Origin: an uncultured Bacilli bacterium
GTDB lineage: Bacteria; Bacillota_I; Bacilli_A; RF39; UBA660
Reading direction: 5' to 3'
Length of the DNA stretch: 59,207 nt
NCBI GenBank assembly: GCA_910583685.1
Contig: CAJTXY010000005.1
Location: 1 to 59,207 of the forward strand
In this document: in pieces, positions 14,200-22,637 of the stretch
Position numbering within the stretch: the stretch's first letter is position 1
Layout of the letters: each line of letters begins with the position of its first letter
The notes under the pieces: generated by a model
What the model was told of the DNA's origin: nothing
Seen by the model: only the letters and a program-made list of their open reading frames with translations
The model's database searches: none
Translations under genes and position numbers: made by a program

Positions 14200-14540
14200 T
14201 AAATATTCACATCCGTTTCTATTAAGTTTTCTTTTGGCACCTCTATTATATTTTTGTTAATAATATCACTATGAGAAGCAAGTTTTCCTTCTAAACTCTT
14301 GTAGATAGTATCTGCTCCAATAAAGGAGAATAAGCCAACCCAAAGACTTGCAGGAAAAGATACATTTGTAAAACTATTGCAAAATAAAATACCAAGTAGC
14401 AGATTTAGTATTAGACTATAAATACATAAGCAAGTACTTTTTTTAAATTTGACTTTTGTCTTTTGAATAAAGGCACACGTAATTGTACTTAAGGCTATTG
14501 CTATTACTAACATTTGCCTTAATAGATCTAAGTTAAGCAT
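14199..14540 (-). CDS. Holin-like small membrane protein (113 aa)
   Basis: Start set at ATG 14538-14540, which has GAGGAGG at 14547-14553; the longer frame back to 14609 lacks a ribosome site. Three hydrophobic segments (MLVIAIALSTITCAF, CLCIYSLILNLLLGILF, SLWVGLFSFIGADTIY) and a charged tail fit a phage holin. The gene is coupled by a TAATG overlap to an M23-type endolysin. No other phage genes are present, so this is an isolated lysis-type pair, possibly domesticated, for example for mother-cell lysis or wall turnover. The function is inferred from topology and partner. Confidence 0.7.
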   Translation of the reverse strand: MLNLDLLRQMLVIAIALSTITCAFIQKTKVKFKKSTCLCIYSLILNLLLGILFCNSFTNVSFPASLWVGLFSFIGADTIYKSLEGKLASHSDIINKNIIEVPKENLIETDVNI

Positions 14541-14670
14541 ATCATTCCTCCTCACTATAATATATGAGGCATTATATAAAGTGACAGGGAGAATGCAACA
14601 AAAAAGCACTGAATTTTCAATGCTTCTAGCGATAATGTACGTGGTTTATAAATTCCTATTTTAGAAATTA

Positions 14671-14694
14671 AAAAGCCCGAATATATCGGACTTT
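14671..14694 (-). terminator. Terminator of rplM-rpsI
   Basis: AAAGCCCGA (14672-14680) and TCGGACTTT (14686-14694) form a stem with one G-U pair, followed on the minus strand by TTTTTAAT. Confidence 0.75.
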
Positions 14695-14716
14695 GCAAAT
14701 ATTGAAACTGTAAATA

Positions 14717-15142
14717 TTAACGTTTTGAGAATTGTGGTGCACGACGTGCTTTCTTTAAACCTGGTTTCTTACGTTCTTTCTTACGTGCATCTCTTGTTAT
14801 AAATCCATTTGCTTTTAAGATACGACGGTAACTATTTTCAGAATCCTTTGGTGTATTAGCATCATACATTAATAATGCTCTAGCAATTCCTAGACGAATT
14901 GCACCTGTTTGTCCTGAGAAACCTCCACCTTTTACTTTAGCATCAACATCAAACATCTCTCTTGTGTTGGTAACGTCTAATGGTTGTGTTAAATCCATTA
15001 CTAATACTTCATATGGTAGATAGTTATGAACGTCTTGTCCATTTACTGTAATTTTTCCAGTACCAGAAGTTAGTGTTACACGAGCAACACTTGTTTTTCT
15101 ACGTCCTGTTCCTGTATATACATTTTTATTATCTTTTGCCAT
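14717..15142 (-). CDS. rpsI: 30S ribosomal protein S9
   Basis: 141 residues; begins YTGTGRRKTSVARV and ends in the basic tail KKARRAPQFSKR whose last residues reach the P-site tRNA. Slightly longer at the N-terminus than usual (about 130). Its start overlaps the rplM stop by 1 nt, so it is translationally coupled to L13, the universal pairing. Confidence 0.97.
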   Translation of the reverse strand: MAKDNKNVYTGTGRRKTSVARVTLTSGTGKITVNGQDVHNYLPYEVLVMDLTQPLDVTNTREMFDVDAKVKGGGFSGQTGAIRLGIARALLMYDANTPKDSENSYRRILKANGFITRDARKKERKKPGLKKARRAPQFSKR

Positions 15143-15573
15143 TATTTAACCTCCATTACTTCAGGCTTTTGTGCCATATGTGGATGTTCGCTTCCTGTAT
15201 AGACAAATAATTTTTTATACATTTGTCTTCCTAAACGGTTATGAGGAAGCATTCCTTTTACTGCTTTTTCTACCATTTCTTCTGGATATTTTTCTACCAT
15301 TTCTTTGGCAGTTCTTTCTCTAAGTCCTCCTGGATACATAGAGTGAGAATAATATTTCTTTGTCTCTAATTTATTTCCAGTAAGTTTTACCTTTTCTGCA
15401 TTGATTATAATAATATAATCTCCACAATCAATATGTGGTGTATAAGTAGCTTTATGTTTTCCTCTTAGAATATGTGCTGCTTTACTAGCAACTCTACCTA
15501 ATGGAACGTTTTCAGCATCAATTACATACCACTTACGTTCAATAGTTTCTTTCTTTTGCATATAACTTGTCAT
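15142..15573 (-). CDS. rplM: 50S ribosomal protein L13
   Basis: 143 residues, normal length. WYVIDAENVPLGRVAS near the N-terminus and NRLGRQMYKKLFVYTGSEHPH near the C-terminus are diagnostic. AAGGAG precedes the ATG at 15571-15573. It is the first gene of the rplM-rpsI operon, behind its own promoter and a structured leader. Confidence 0.97.
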   Translation of the reverse strand: MTSYMQKKETIERKWYVIDAENVPLGRVASKAAHILRGKHKATYTPHIDCGDYIIIINAEKVKLTGNKLETKKYYSHSMYPGGLRERTAKEMVEKYPEEMVEKAVKGMLPHNRLGRQMYKKLFVYTGSEHPHMAQKPEVMEVK

Positions 15574-15650
15574 ATTTTTTCTCCTTTATCCATTCCTTAT
15601 TACTTAAACTTTCCCAGGGTTTAAGAAATGTGGGGATATTTCAATGTACC
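15574..15650 (-). ncRNA. Candidate L13 leader RNA
   Basis: The 5' UTR of rplM contains a strong hairpin, CTTAAAC (15625-15619 in RNA order) with GTTTAAG (15609-15603), just upstream of the ribosome site, preceded by CCCCACA. Autoregulatory L13 leaders are known in Bacilli. I cannot confirm the consensus by eye. Confidence 0.45.
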
Positions 15651-15657
15651 GATTATG

Positions 15658-15686
15658 ATTATACTAAAAAACCTTTGTAAAATCAA
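15658..15686 (-). promoter_or_regulatory. Promoter of rplM-rpsI
   Basis: Minus strand -35 TTGATT (15681-15686), spacer 17, -10 TATAAT (15658-15663), starting right after the truA stop. Confidence 0.8.
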
Positions 15687-15694
15687 CAGTTTTT

Positions 15695-16444
15695 TTAAAT
15701 TTTTCCATATTTTACTTCTACTAAATATAATCCCTCACTTGGTGCTGTGACTCCGTTTTTGCTACGATCACAGCTTTTTAAAATTTCCGCTACCTTTTCT
15801 GGGGAAATTTTCCTTTGTCCTACTTTTAAAAGTATGCCTACCATATTTCTCACTTGATATCTTAAAAAACCATTACCTTCAAAAGTTATAATTATTTTGT
15901 CAGCATTACTTCTGTCTTTTTCTATGGCTACTTTTGTAATTGTTCGAACGCAATTTTCTTTTTTTATATTCTCTGTGACAAAGGCTCTGAAATCATAGGT
16001 TCCTTTCAAGTACTGTATAGCCTTTTTCATTGCTTTTACATCTAATGTGTAATTATATTGGTAGACATAATCCTTCTCTATTGGATTATATTCACCTAAG
16101 TTTAAGATATACTGATATTTTTTACTTTTTACCATATAGCGGGCGTGAAAAGCTTCTTCTACTTCCTTTGCTTCTATTACGTGAATATCTTCTGGCAAAT
16201 TACTATTTAAAGCTCTTTTTAGTTTATGCTCTGTTATTTTTATATCCAAATCAAAATGTGCCATCTGTCCTAAAGCATGAACCCCTTTATCCGTTCTTCC
16301 TGACGCATTTATTTTTGTAGGAGTGCCCTTATTAATCTTTTTTAAAGCTCTTTCTAACTCTTCTTGGACTGTTTTTAAATTAGGTTGCATTTGAAAGCCA
16401 CAGTAGTTTCTTCCATCGTAAGAAAATTTAATTAAATATCGCAT
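15695..16444 (-). CDS. truA: tRNA pseudouridine(38-40) synthase TruA
   Basis: 249 residues, standard length. Catalytic Asp motif ASGRTDKGVHALGQMAHF (about residues 47-64), and FLRYQVRNMVGILLKVG near residue 200. It modifies the anticodon stem of many tRNAs. Its start overlaps the end of the EcfT-like gene by 17 nt, keeping the classical Bacillus order ecfA-ecfA-ecfT-truA-rplM-rpsI. Confidence 0.96.
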   Translation of the reverse strand: MRYLIKFSYDGRNYCGFQMQPNLKTVQEELERALKKINKGTPTKINASGRTDKGVHALGQMAHFDLDIKITEHKLKRALNSNLPEDIHVIEAKEVEEAFHARYMVKSKKYQYILNLGEYNPIEKDYVYQYNYTLDVKAMKKAIQYLKGTYDFRAFVTENIKKENCVRTITKVAIEKDRSNADKIIITFEGNGFLRYQVRNMVGILLKVGQRKISPEKVAEILKSCDRSKNGVTAPSEGLYLVEVKYGKI

Positions 16445-17069
16445 AAGTTCCCCTCCCTAAATAAATAATTAATATAACTGCCATAATATGGATCATAATT
16501 AAGAAAAAGTCCTCTTTTGAAAATGGGATTTTATATCTGTTTCTTGTTTGATTTAGATACAGGCTTTTCTCATAACTAATTGTATATTTATTTAATTCTT
16601 TTCTAGACTCCATTATACATTTTTTTAGTGAGTATAGGTAGTATCTTATATTTTTCCTATAGCCTAATTCTTTATCTATCATTGAGAGCAACTGGTATTT
16701 TTTTCTAAGAATCTCTGGATAATAGGTATATTTTAAAAGATTTAAAGTAAAATTGGAAGCAAAAGGAAATAAGGTATCATATACATAGATTAAATCCATT
16801 TTACTATAATCTCTAAGTCCCTCTATTATATATACGATCACTAATAATATTTTCACTAAAAAGTTCAGATGTCCTAATATCAAATTTATAATAGCGAGTG
16901 CAAATGTTATTTTTAAGAGTAGGTAGTATTTTTTTCTTAAAGTGTGGCGGTTAGAAAAAAACAGTGCTAGGGAAATAAAAAATAGAAAAATACTATTATT
17001 CAAAAATAGGAATGCTACTATTAGGGCAAATAAATTTAAGATTGTGGCAATTGGATGTGTTTTAAACAT
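16428..17069 (-). CDS. ecfT: EcfT-like transmembrane component of ECF transporter (divergent)
   Basis: Start chosen at ATG 17067-17069 because AAGG lies about 9 nt upstream; the ATG 12 nt earlier touches the ribosome site. About 213 residues, shorter than usual EcfT (about 265). Hydrophobic segments lie at the N-terminus, middle and extreme C-terminus (FFLIMIHIMAVILIIYL). The two ARG coupling motifs are not evident; ILRKKY and ESRKEL occupy the expected cytoplasmic helices. Position between ecfA and truA supports the identity more than the sequence does. Confidence 0.7.
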   Translation of the reverse strand: MFKTHPIATILNLFALIVAFLFLNNSIFLFFISLALFFSNRHTLRKKYYLLLKITFALAIINLILGHLNFLVKILLVIVYIIEGLRDYSKMDLIYVYDTLFPFASNFTLNLLKYTYYPEILRKKYQLLSMIDKELGYRKNIRYYLYSLKKCIMESRKELNKYTISYEKSLYLNQTRNRYKIPFSKEDFFLIMIHIMAVILIIYLGRGTYAIFN

Positions 17070-17856
17070 GTTTATACACATCCTTAATTAGGTCTCTTAT
17101 ATCTTTATGATAATCTATTTTAGCTTGTTTTAGTTCTCTTGCTTTGTAAACGAATAAAACAATATCTGGTATATCATAATGATATCTTGTTAGAAACTTT
17201 ACGTTTTGATACAGTTTTCCTGTATCCCCTTGTTTTAAAATCGTTCCTTTTTTCAGAAAGACCATTTTTTCTGTTAAATTATATAACATATTACTATTAT
17301 GGCTAGCAATAATAATTGTTTTTTTATATCTCTCTTTTAATTTTAGTAACAGTCGCTCTATTTTTTTCTGGGCTTTCATATCTAAATTTATAAATGGCTC
17401 ATCTAACAATAAAACTGTTGGATTTGAAAGAAGGGATAGGGCAATTTGTAAAAGCTTTTGTTCACTACTTGATAGTGTTACTAGCTCTTTTGGTAAATAT
17501 TCTTCAGAAAGTCCTACCATTTTTAGGGCAGAAATTACTTTCTTCCTTGGCTCTTCTATTTCTAACTTATAATATCTAATTAAAAAAGCTATATGTTCTT
17601 CTACTGTTGATAAAAAAAATTGATTATTAAATTGTTGTTCAATTAAATTTATTTTTTTTCTAATTTCATACATATTTTTTTTATTATAGATTAATTGTTT
17701 ATACTTTGCTTTTCCTTCAATCGGTGTTTGATAATTTAGTATTCTTAATAATTCTGTCTTACCTTCTCCTGTGATTCCAATTATTTCTCCTTCTTTTAAT
17801 TCCAAAGTTAGGTTGTGAAGTAAGGTACTTGATACATTTTCTAATACTATTTCCAC
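17062..17856 (-). CDS. ecfA: ECF transporter ATP-binding subunit, ecfA-type
   Basis: 264 residues. Walker A is GITGEGKT (27-34), Walker B VLLLDEP with the catalytic Glu, and a switch His in IIASHNSNM. The signature motif is LSSSEQ instead of LSGGQ, an unusual loss of both Gly. In ECF transporters two such ATPases power EcfT for vitamin or metal S-components; no S-component gene is in the window. Its stop overlaps the ecfT start region, and its start overlaps the second ATPase by 10 nt. Assignment to ecfA1 or ecfA2 is not certain. Confidence 0.85.
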   Translation of the reverse strand: MEIVLENVSSTLLHNLTLELKEGEIIGITGEGKTELLRILNYQTPIEGKAKYKQLIYNKKNMYEIRKKINLIEQQFNNQFFLSTVEEHIAFLIRYYKLEIEEPRKKVISALKMVGLSEEYLPKELVTLSSSEQKLLQIALSLLSNPTVLLLDEPFINLDMKAQKKIERLLLKLKERYKKTIIIASHNSNMLYNLTEKMVFLKKGTILKQGDTGKLYQNVKFLTRYHYDIPDIVLFVYKARELKQAKIDYHKDIRDLIKDVYKHV

Positions 17857-18644
17857 AAGATGTTCACCAACCTTTCCATATCTGTTTCGATATGATCTAT
17901 TAATTCATAATATTTGAGTTTTAATGATAAGTCTACCATAAAGGGAAGCGTTAAGCCCATTTTATTTAAAAGACTATCTTCTTCTAATACTTCTAATGGA
18001 GTGCCCTTTAATAGGATCTCTCCTTGATTTAGGATATATAGTTTTTCAAAGTCTAAGATTTCTTCTAAATGATCTGTTGCCATTACAATTGTTAGATTTT
18101 CCTCTTTCTGTAGTACTTTTAGAATTTCTAGGATTTCTTTGGTCTCTTCTCTTGTAAGTTCTGCACAAATATTATCTATAAATAGAATTTCTGGCTTATG
18201 AATAACGGCAAGAGCCAGCTCCGCTTTTACCTTTAAAAATGAATATAAGTCTGCTGGATCTTTCATCGTATGTGATCTTAATTTAAAGAGTGTTATGATT
18301 TTTTTATAGCGTTCTTTTCTTTGATCCTTAGGTAATCCTAGGTTGTCTAGTACAAATAGAAGTTCCTGTTCTATACTATTAAAAACAAAGGGAAGCTTCA
18401 TACTTGGAATATAAAAACCTATTTTTTTATATAATTCTGTTTTGGGCATTGAATTTAAGTATATTTTTTCAAATATTATTGATTCCTCATCTTCTATTAA
18501 TCCACATAATAGTTTCATTAATGTAGTTTTACCACATTTATTTGAACCTGAGATAGCAATTGTTGTACCTTTTTGAATATCTAAATTTATATTTCTTATA
18601 ATATTTTTATAATTTAAATTTTTCACTGTCATTAAGTTTTCCAT
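17847..18644 (-). CDS. ecfA: ECF transporter ATP-binding subunit, degenerate
   Basis: Start at ATG 18642-18644 with AAGGAG 7 nt upstream; the longer frame to 18683 has none. 265 residues. Walker A GSNKCGKT (33-40) is intact. The signature region reads LYSFLKVKAELALA rather than LSGGQ, and Walker B ends FIDN, with Asn replacing the catalytic Glu. This subunit therefore probably binds but hardly hydrolyses ATP. It is first in an ecfA-ecfA-ecfT-truA overlapping gene set. Confidence 0.8.
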   Translation of the reverse strand: MENLMTVKNLNYKNIIRNINLDIQKGTTIAISGSNKCGKTTLMKLLCGLIEDEESIIFEKIYLNSMPKTELYKKIGFYIPSMKLPFVFNSIEQELLFVLDNLGLPKDQRKERYKKIITLFKLRSHTMKDPADLYSFLKVKAELALAVIHKPEILFIDNICAELTREETKEILEILKVLQKEENLTIVMATDHLEEILDFEKLYILNQGEILLKGTPLEVLEEDSLLNKMGLTLPFMVDLSLKLKYYELIDHIETDMERLVNILWK

Positions 18645-18681
18645 ATGCTTTCTCCTTGTCTTACTATTATACATTTTTTTC

Positions 18682-18714
18682 AAAAAAAAGAAAGGAAAAT
18701 TCGTTCCTATTTCT
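18682..18714 (-). terminator. Terminator of SDR gene
   Basis: Minus strand AGAAATAGGAA pairs with TTCCTTTCT (2-nt bulge) and is followed by eight T. Overlaps the SDR stop region. Confidence 0.6.
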
Positions 18715-19474
18715 TTCTATTTTTTATTTTCTTTTTTTGGATTTTATATGTTTTCTTTAATAAACTTCTATCACTTAGAAAATGACTAAAGAATTTAATA
18801 CATTTTATTTTGAATCCTGGAATAATTAACATTTTTTTCTTAAACATTTCATCAATTGCATAGCGTGCAACTTCACTACTTTTCAAACCCCTAATTTTGA
18901 ATTCTACATTTGCTACATTATTAAAATTGGTATTTACTGGTCCTGGACATAGGCAGGAAATGGAAACATTGCTTTTTCTTTTTTTAAGTTCATAATATAT
19001 CGCTTCTGTTAGGCTCACTACATAAGATTTTGTCGCATAATATGTTGCCATTAATGGGCCACCTGGCAGGAATCCTGCACTCGATGCTACATTTAAAATA
19101 TAACCTTTATCTTTCTTTATCATATCACGCATAAAGGCCTTTGTTAAAATATGAACTGCTTTTATGTTCGTCTCTATCATTGGAAGATCCACTGTAAGTT
19201 CTCCTTTATCAAAATCACCACAGTATCCAAATCCTGCATTGTTAATTAAAATATCAATGTTTTCATTCTTTGTTAGTACATATAATTCTTTTACTTTCTG
19301 TTCCACACTCAAGTCTGTTACAATAATGGTTGTTTTGGTAGGCAGCTCCTCTTGCAAACGTTCTAGTTTATCTCTACTTCTTGCCACTAGAATTAGTTCT
19401 GTTTTTTTACTTGCTAAATATTTTGCCATCTCTAGGCCAATTCCACTTGATGCACCAGTAATCAGAGCCTTCAT
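18707..19474 (-). CDS. Short-chain dehydrogenase/reductase (255 aa)
   Basis: Classical SDR: TGASSGIGLEMA (cofactor loop, residues 6-17), NNAGFGYCG (about 80-88), catalytic Ser in VASSAGF and YYATK (Tyr and Lys of the YxxxK motif). The C-terminus is basic (KIQKKKIKNRKK), with the MLIIPGFKIKCIKFFSHFL helix seen in membrane-associated members of the YqjQ/DltE-type group. An acyl or lipid carbonyl substrate is likely but not provable here. It separates the ECF genes from the pilin-like gene, an insertion relative to Bacillus order. Confidence 0.9.
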   Translation of the reverse strand: MKALITGASSGIGLEMAKYLASKKTELILVARSRDKLERLQEELPTKTTIIVTDLSVEQKVKELYVLTKNENIDILINNAGFGYCGDFDKGELTVDLPMIETNIKAVHILTKAFMRDMIKKDKGYILNVASSAGFLPGGPLMATYYATKSYVVSLTEAIYYELKKRKSNVSISCLCPGPVNTNFNNVANVEFKIRGLKSSEVARYAIDEMFKKKMLIIPGFKIKCIKFFSHFLSDRSLLKKTYKIQKKKIKNRKK

Positions 19475-19580
19475 ATCATCACCTCTATGGCTCTATTATA
19501 ACATAGATCGACAAAAAGAAGAAAGATATTTTATATTCTAACTATCCTCCTCTTATTATCTATTTAATTTTAATAATATG

Positions 19581-22181
19581 TTATAGTCCCCTATTCCAGT
19601 AATCATATGTTTTTCCGACAAACCACAACTTATGATAAGTGGTCGTTGTTTCGCCACGACTTCCATCAATGAACATTTTTACTGTGATACGGTAATTGTC
19701 AGCAGGTATATTGCTAATATCAACTGTAAATCCTTTTTCCTCATATTTACTTTCTTCAGGTTTCCATGTTATTTTATGTGAAGGATCTGCTTCAGTAAGC
19801 CACTGACTGGTATCTTTTTGTATTCCAATTCGAACAGCACAGAAGTTTCCTGTACAGTTATTAACTGTATACCGTCCAGATAGGCTTTTGTAATCTCTTA
19901 TGTCAAAAGATTTAGCAGTTGTCATTTGTGCCTCTGCTCCTGAACGGCCAGAAACAAAACCTACTCCCCATGAGCTAATGAAAGCAGATATATTGCCTAC
20001 TCCTTTCGAATCAATCCATCCACCTGTCCAATCCCCTTCAGGCCTATACACATTAAATACATCCTTTTCCCAGGTCGGATATATCTTTACATCCTTACAG
20101 TTTGAATTTATTGTAAATGACTGTGTCTTTTTGTTTAATTGTTCTTGCACTTTATTGCCACATACTACTGTTGCTCCTTGATAGGTAAAGTTATTATCTG
20201 GATGTACAGAAAAAGATATTTGTTCTCCACTACTTGCTGAGGTCTTATCTAGAACGATATTTCCCCCTCTTACTTTTCCCTCTGAAACTTTCATAGAAGT
20301 TACTTTGACTGATGTTTTTAGTGTTACTGCAGTATTTGTATTCTTTGCAGCATCTTTTAGGGTATTTGCACTAATTGTAATAGATACAATTCCATCACCA
20401 GATATTCCAGGTAATGTTAATGCATATTGTTTTCCATTTGCAATATTACTTGCAGCACTTAATACTTTTTTAACATTTACTGTTTTATTTCCCACTTTTA
20501 CTGTGATATTATTTGCAGAAATACTTGATGTAACAGAACCATTATTATCTGTTCCTTTAAAGGTTATTTTTAATGTATCTGTAGGTCCTATACTTCCATT
20601 TGATGGTGTTACGCTTGCTATACTCCAAACTGGAGCGGTTTTATCTATTCTAATTCTCGTATTTGCTGTTGGTGATATATTTCCAGCTTTATCAACTACT
20701 CTCATATAGACCAGTTGATTTCTTTCTTTACTAAATGGCGTTGTGGTGAAGCTGCTGGTTGCTGAATCTTTATAAGTTGTCCAGTTCTTCTCATCATAAC
20801 TATATTGCCAGTATGCTACTCCGGCACCTTCTTCTTTTGTAGTAGCTTTCACAGAGAAATTATAGTTCACCCAGTTACCTTTTGTTGGGTTTGTTAAAAC
20901 TGGTTTCATTGGTTTTGTCTTATCTATTTTTAATGTTGTACTCATAGATTTGGATGATATATTCCCTGCTTTGTCCACTGCCCTCATATATATGTTTTGT
21001 TGTGTACTAAATGCTGGTGTCTTAAATGGATTTTTTGAAGAATTCGTGTAACTCATCCATTTTTTATTATCATTACTATATTGCCAGTGGTCTATTCCTG
21101 AGTATTCTTCTGTGGCTGTAGCTGTTAGATAAACATCTTTATTTGTCCAAGTTCCTGGGTTTCCTGTCATTGTTTTAACAACTGGCTTTTCTTTATCGAT
21201 CTTGTAACTATCTTTATTGAGTTGGGCTGTACATTTTCCACCTGCACTGTTGTAACCTTCTACTTTTATGGTATGTTCTCCATTTAAAGTTAATTTAATC
21301 TTTTTACTTTTGGCAGTTGTTTTTTTCACTAATACACTATTTGTTGTCTTTTTTGTTTTATTATCATAATGTGTATCTTTTATTGTCCAAGACTCTACTG
21401 TGTTATTTTTGGAATTAATTGTAACTGTAATATCTTTATTTTGCCACTTATTACTGGATAGGCTAGAGGAGATGTTAATTTCTTCACAGTCTGGTTTTAA
21501 TATTTCGATTTTATACTCTCCTCCTATTTTTTCTCCTCTATTCCCACTAGTGTCATAGCCATATGCTTTAATTGTATAGACACCGCTTTCTTTTAGCTTA
21601 ATAGGGACTGTTCCTTTATAATTTTTATAACCTGTATCTTTATATTCCTCTCCATCTTTATAAATAATGTAACGATAGCTTAGTACTTTTATATTGTCTA
21701 CTACTTTTAGGGTTACATTTACTGGAATATTGCTTGTAGCTGTTGTCTTTTCTGGCGTCAAACTTACAACAGGTGCTACAGTATCATCTTTTCCTGATTC
21801 TTCTCCATTACAAGATAGGTAAGCCGTATATTTATATTCTTCGTTTGATACTTTTTGTACTATTACCTTACTTTCTTTTCCATCTTCTGAAATACAAAGA
21901 TTTCCCTTCGCATCCTTTACAGGATCTATGTATTTTAAATCAATTAGTGTTTGCAAACTTACTTTATGAATAGGCCCAATCACTTTGGGAAGCCGACTTC
22001 TATGATCCGCATAATAATTCTTTCCCGCAAGGACTACCATTTTATTTTGATTGTCTAAGTAACTTACTTTTGTCCTATTTAGTATTCCCTGTATTCCTGC
22101 AATAGCAATTGTTGATATAATTCCAAGTATTGCAATTACAGCTAAGAGTTCTATCATTGTGAATCCATTTTTATTTTTCAT
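19581..22181 (-). CDS. Giant type IV pilin-like protein with Ig-like repeats (866 aa)
   Basis: Start at ATG 22179-22181 with AGGTG 6 nt upstream; the in-frame GTG 9 nt earlier is part of that site. The N-terminus KNKNG/FTMIELLAVIAILGII is a class III prepilin signal, cleaved after Gly6, with Glu at mature position 5. A pilin head with Cys pairs (LCISED, YLSCNG) extends to about 130. Then come several bacterial Ig-like modules; two, at about 330-420 and 420-513, are clear repeats sharing WQYS.D.K.W..Y and YMR.VDKAGNIS. A C-terminal domain (about 690-866) has WTGGWIDSKGVGN. Usual pilins have under 200 residues. No pilin assembly genes are nearby. Likely a surface adhesin or pseudopilin. Confidence 0.85.
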   Translation of the reverse strand: MKNKNGFTMIELLAVIAILGIISTIAIAGIQGILNRTKVSYLDNQNKMVVLAGKNYYADHRSRLPKVIGPIHKVSLQTLIDLKYIDPVKDAKGNLCISEDGKESKVIVQKVSNEEYKYTAYLSCNGEESGKDDTVAPVVSLTPEKTTATSNIPVNVTLKVVDNIKVLSYRYIIYKDGEEYKDTGYKNYKGTVPIKLKESGVYTIKAYGYDTSGNRGEKIGGEYKIEILKPDCEEINISSSLSSNKWQNKDITVTINSKNNTVESWTIKDTHYDNKTKKTTNSVLVKKTTAKSKKIKLTLNGEHTIKVEGYNSAGGKCTAQLNKDSYKIDKEKPVVKTMTGNPGTWTNKDVYLTATATEEYSGIDHWQYSNDNKKWMSYTNSSKNPFKTPAFSTQQNIYMRAVDKAGNISSKSMSTTLKIDKTKPMKPVLTNPTKGNWVNYNFSVKATTKEEGAGVAYWQYSYDEKNWTTYKDSATSSFTTTPFSKERNQLVYMRVVDKAGNISPTANTRIRIDKTAPVWSIASVTPSNGSIGPTDTLKITFKGTDNNGSVTSSISANNITVKVGNKTVNVKKVLSAASNIANGKQYALTLPGISGDGIVSITISANTLKDAAKNTNTAVTLKTSVKVTSMKVSEGKVRGGNIVLDKTSASSGEQISFSVHPDNNFTYQGATVVCGNKVQEQLNKKTQSFTINSNCKDVKIYPTWEKDVFNVYRPEGDWTGGWIDSKGVGNISAFISSWGVGFVSGRSGAEAQMTTAKSFDIRDYKSLSGRYTVNNCTGNFCAVRIGIQKDTSQWLTEADPSHKITWKPEESKYEEKGFTVDISNIPADNYRITVKMFIDGSRGETTTTYHKLWFVGKTYDYWNRGL

Positions 22182-22224
22182 ACTATTCACCTATTTTTAT
22201 TGTATCATAAAACGATAGTGCTAA

Positions 22225-22261
22225 AACAAAAAAATCAAATGATTTTACATTCATTTGATTT
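22225..22261 (-). terminator. Terminator of the alpha operon (after rplQ)
   Basis: AAATCAAATGA (22232-22242) and TCATTTGATTT (22251-22261), 11 bp, followed on the minus strand by seven T. Confidence 0.88.
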
Positions 22262-22625
22262 ATTCTTTATCACTACTCTTTTTGTCAACTAACTCTAAAA
22301 TTACCATTAAGGCATTATCTCCACGTCTTTCGTCTAATTTTAGAATTCGTGTATAGCCACCATTACGATTTTCATAACGTTTTGCTAGGTCATTAAATAC
22401 TTTATCTACTACTTGTTTATCATTATGAACAAATGCAAGAGCACGACGACGTGATCCTAGATCACCTTTTTTACCATAAGTGATCATTTTATCAACGAAC
22501 TTACGAACTTCTTTAGCGCGTGTGTCTGTTGTTGTAATTTGCTCATTTAGAATTACTTGCTTTGTAAGTGTTGCAAGCATACTTCTTCTGTGTTTATTAT
22601 CGCGTCCTAATTTTCTATATGCCAT
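22260..22625 (-). CDS. rplQ: 50S ribosomal protein L17
   Basis: 121 residues, normal for L17. MAYRKLGRDNKHRRSMLATL and YTRILKLDERRGDNALMVILEL are diagnostic. Last gene of the alpha operon, 12 nt after rpoA, with a strong terminator overlapping its end. Confidence 0.97.
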   Translation of the reverse strand: MAYRKLGRDNKHRRSMLATLTKQVILNEQITTTDTRAKEVRKFVDKMITYGKKGDLGSRRRALAFVHNDKQVVDKVFNDLAKRYENRNGGYTRILKLDERRGDNALMVILELVDKKSSDKE

Positions 22626-22637
22626 AATTTACCTCCT

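Noticed and set aside
13486..14609. A prophage next to rpsI
   Set aside because: Only holin-like and endolysin-like genes are present; there are no capsid, tail, terminase, integrase or replication genes.
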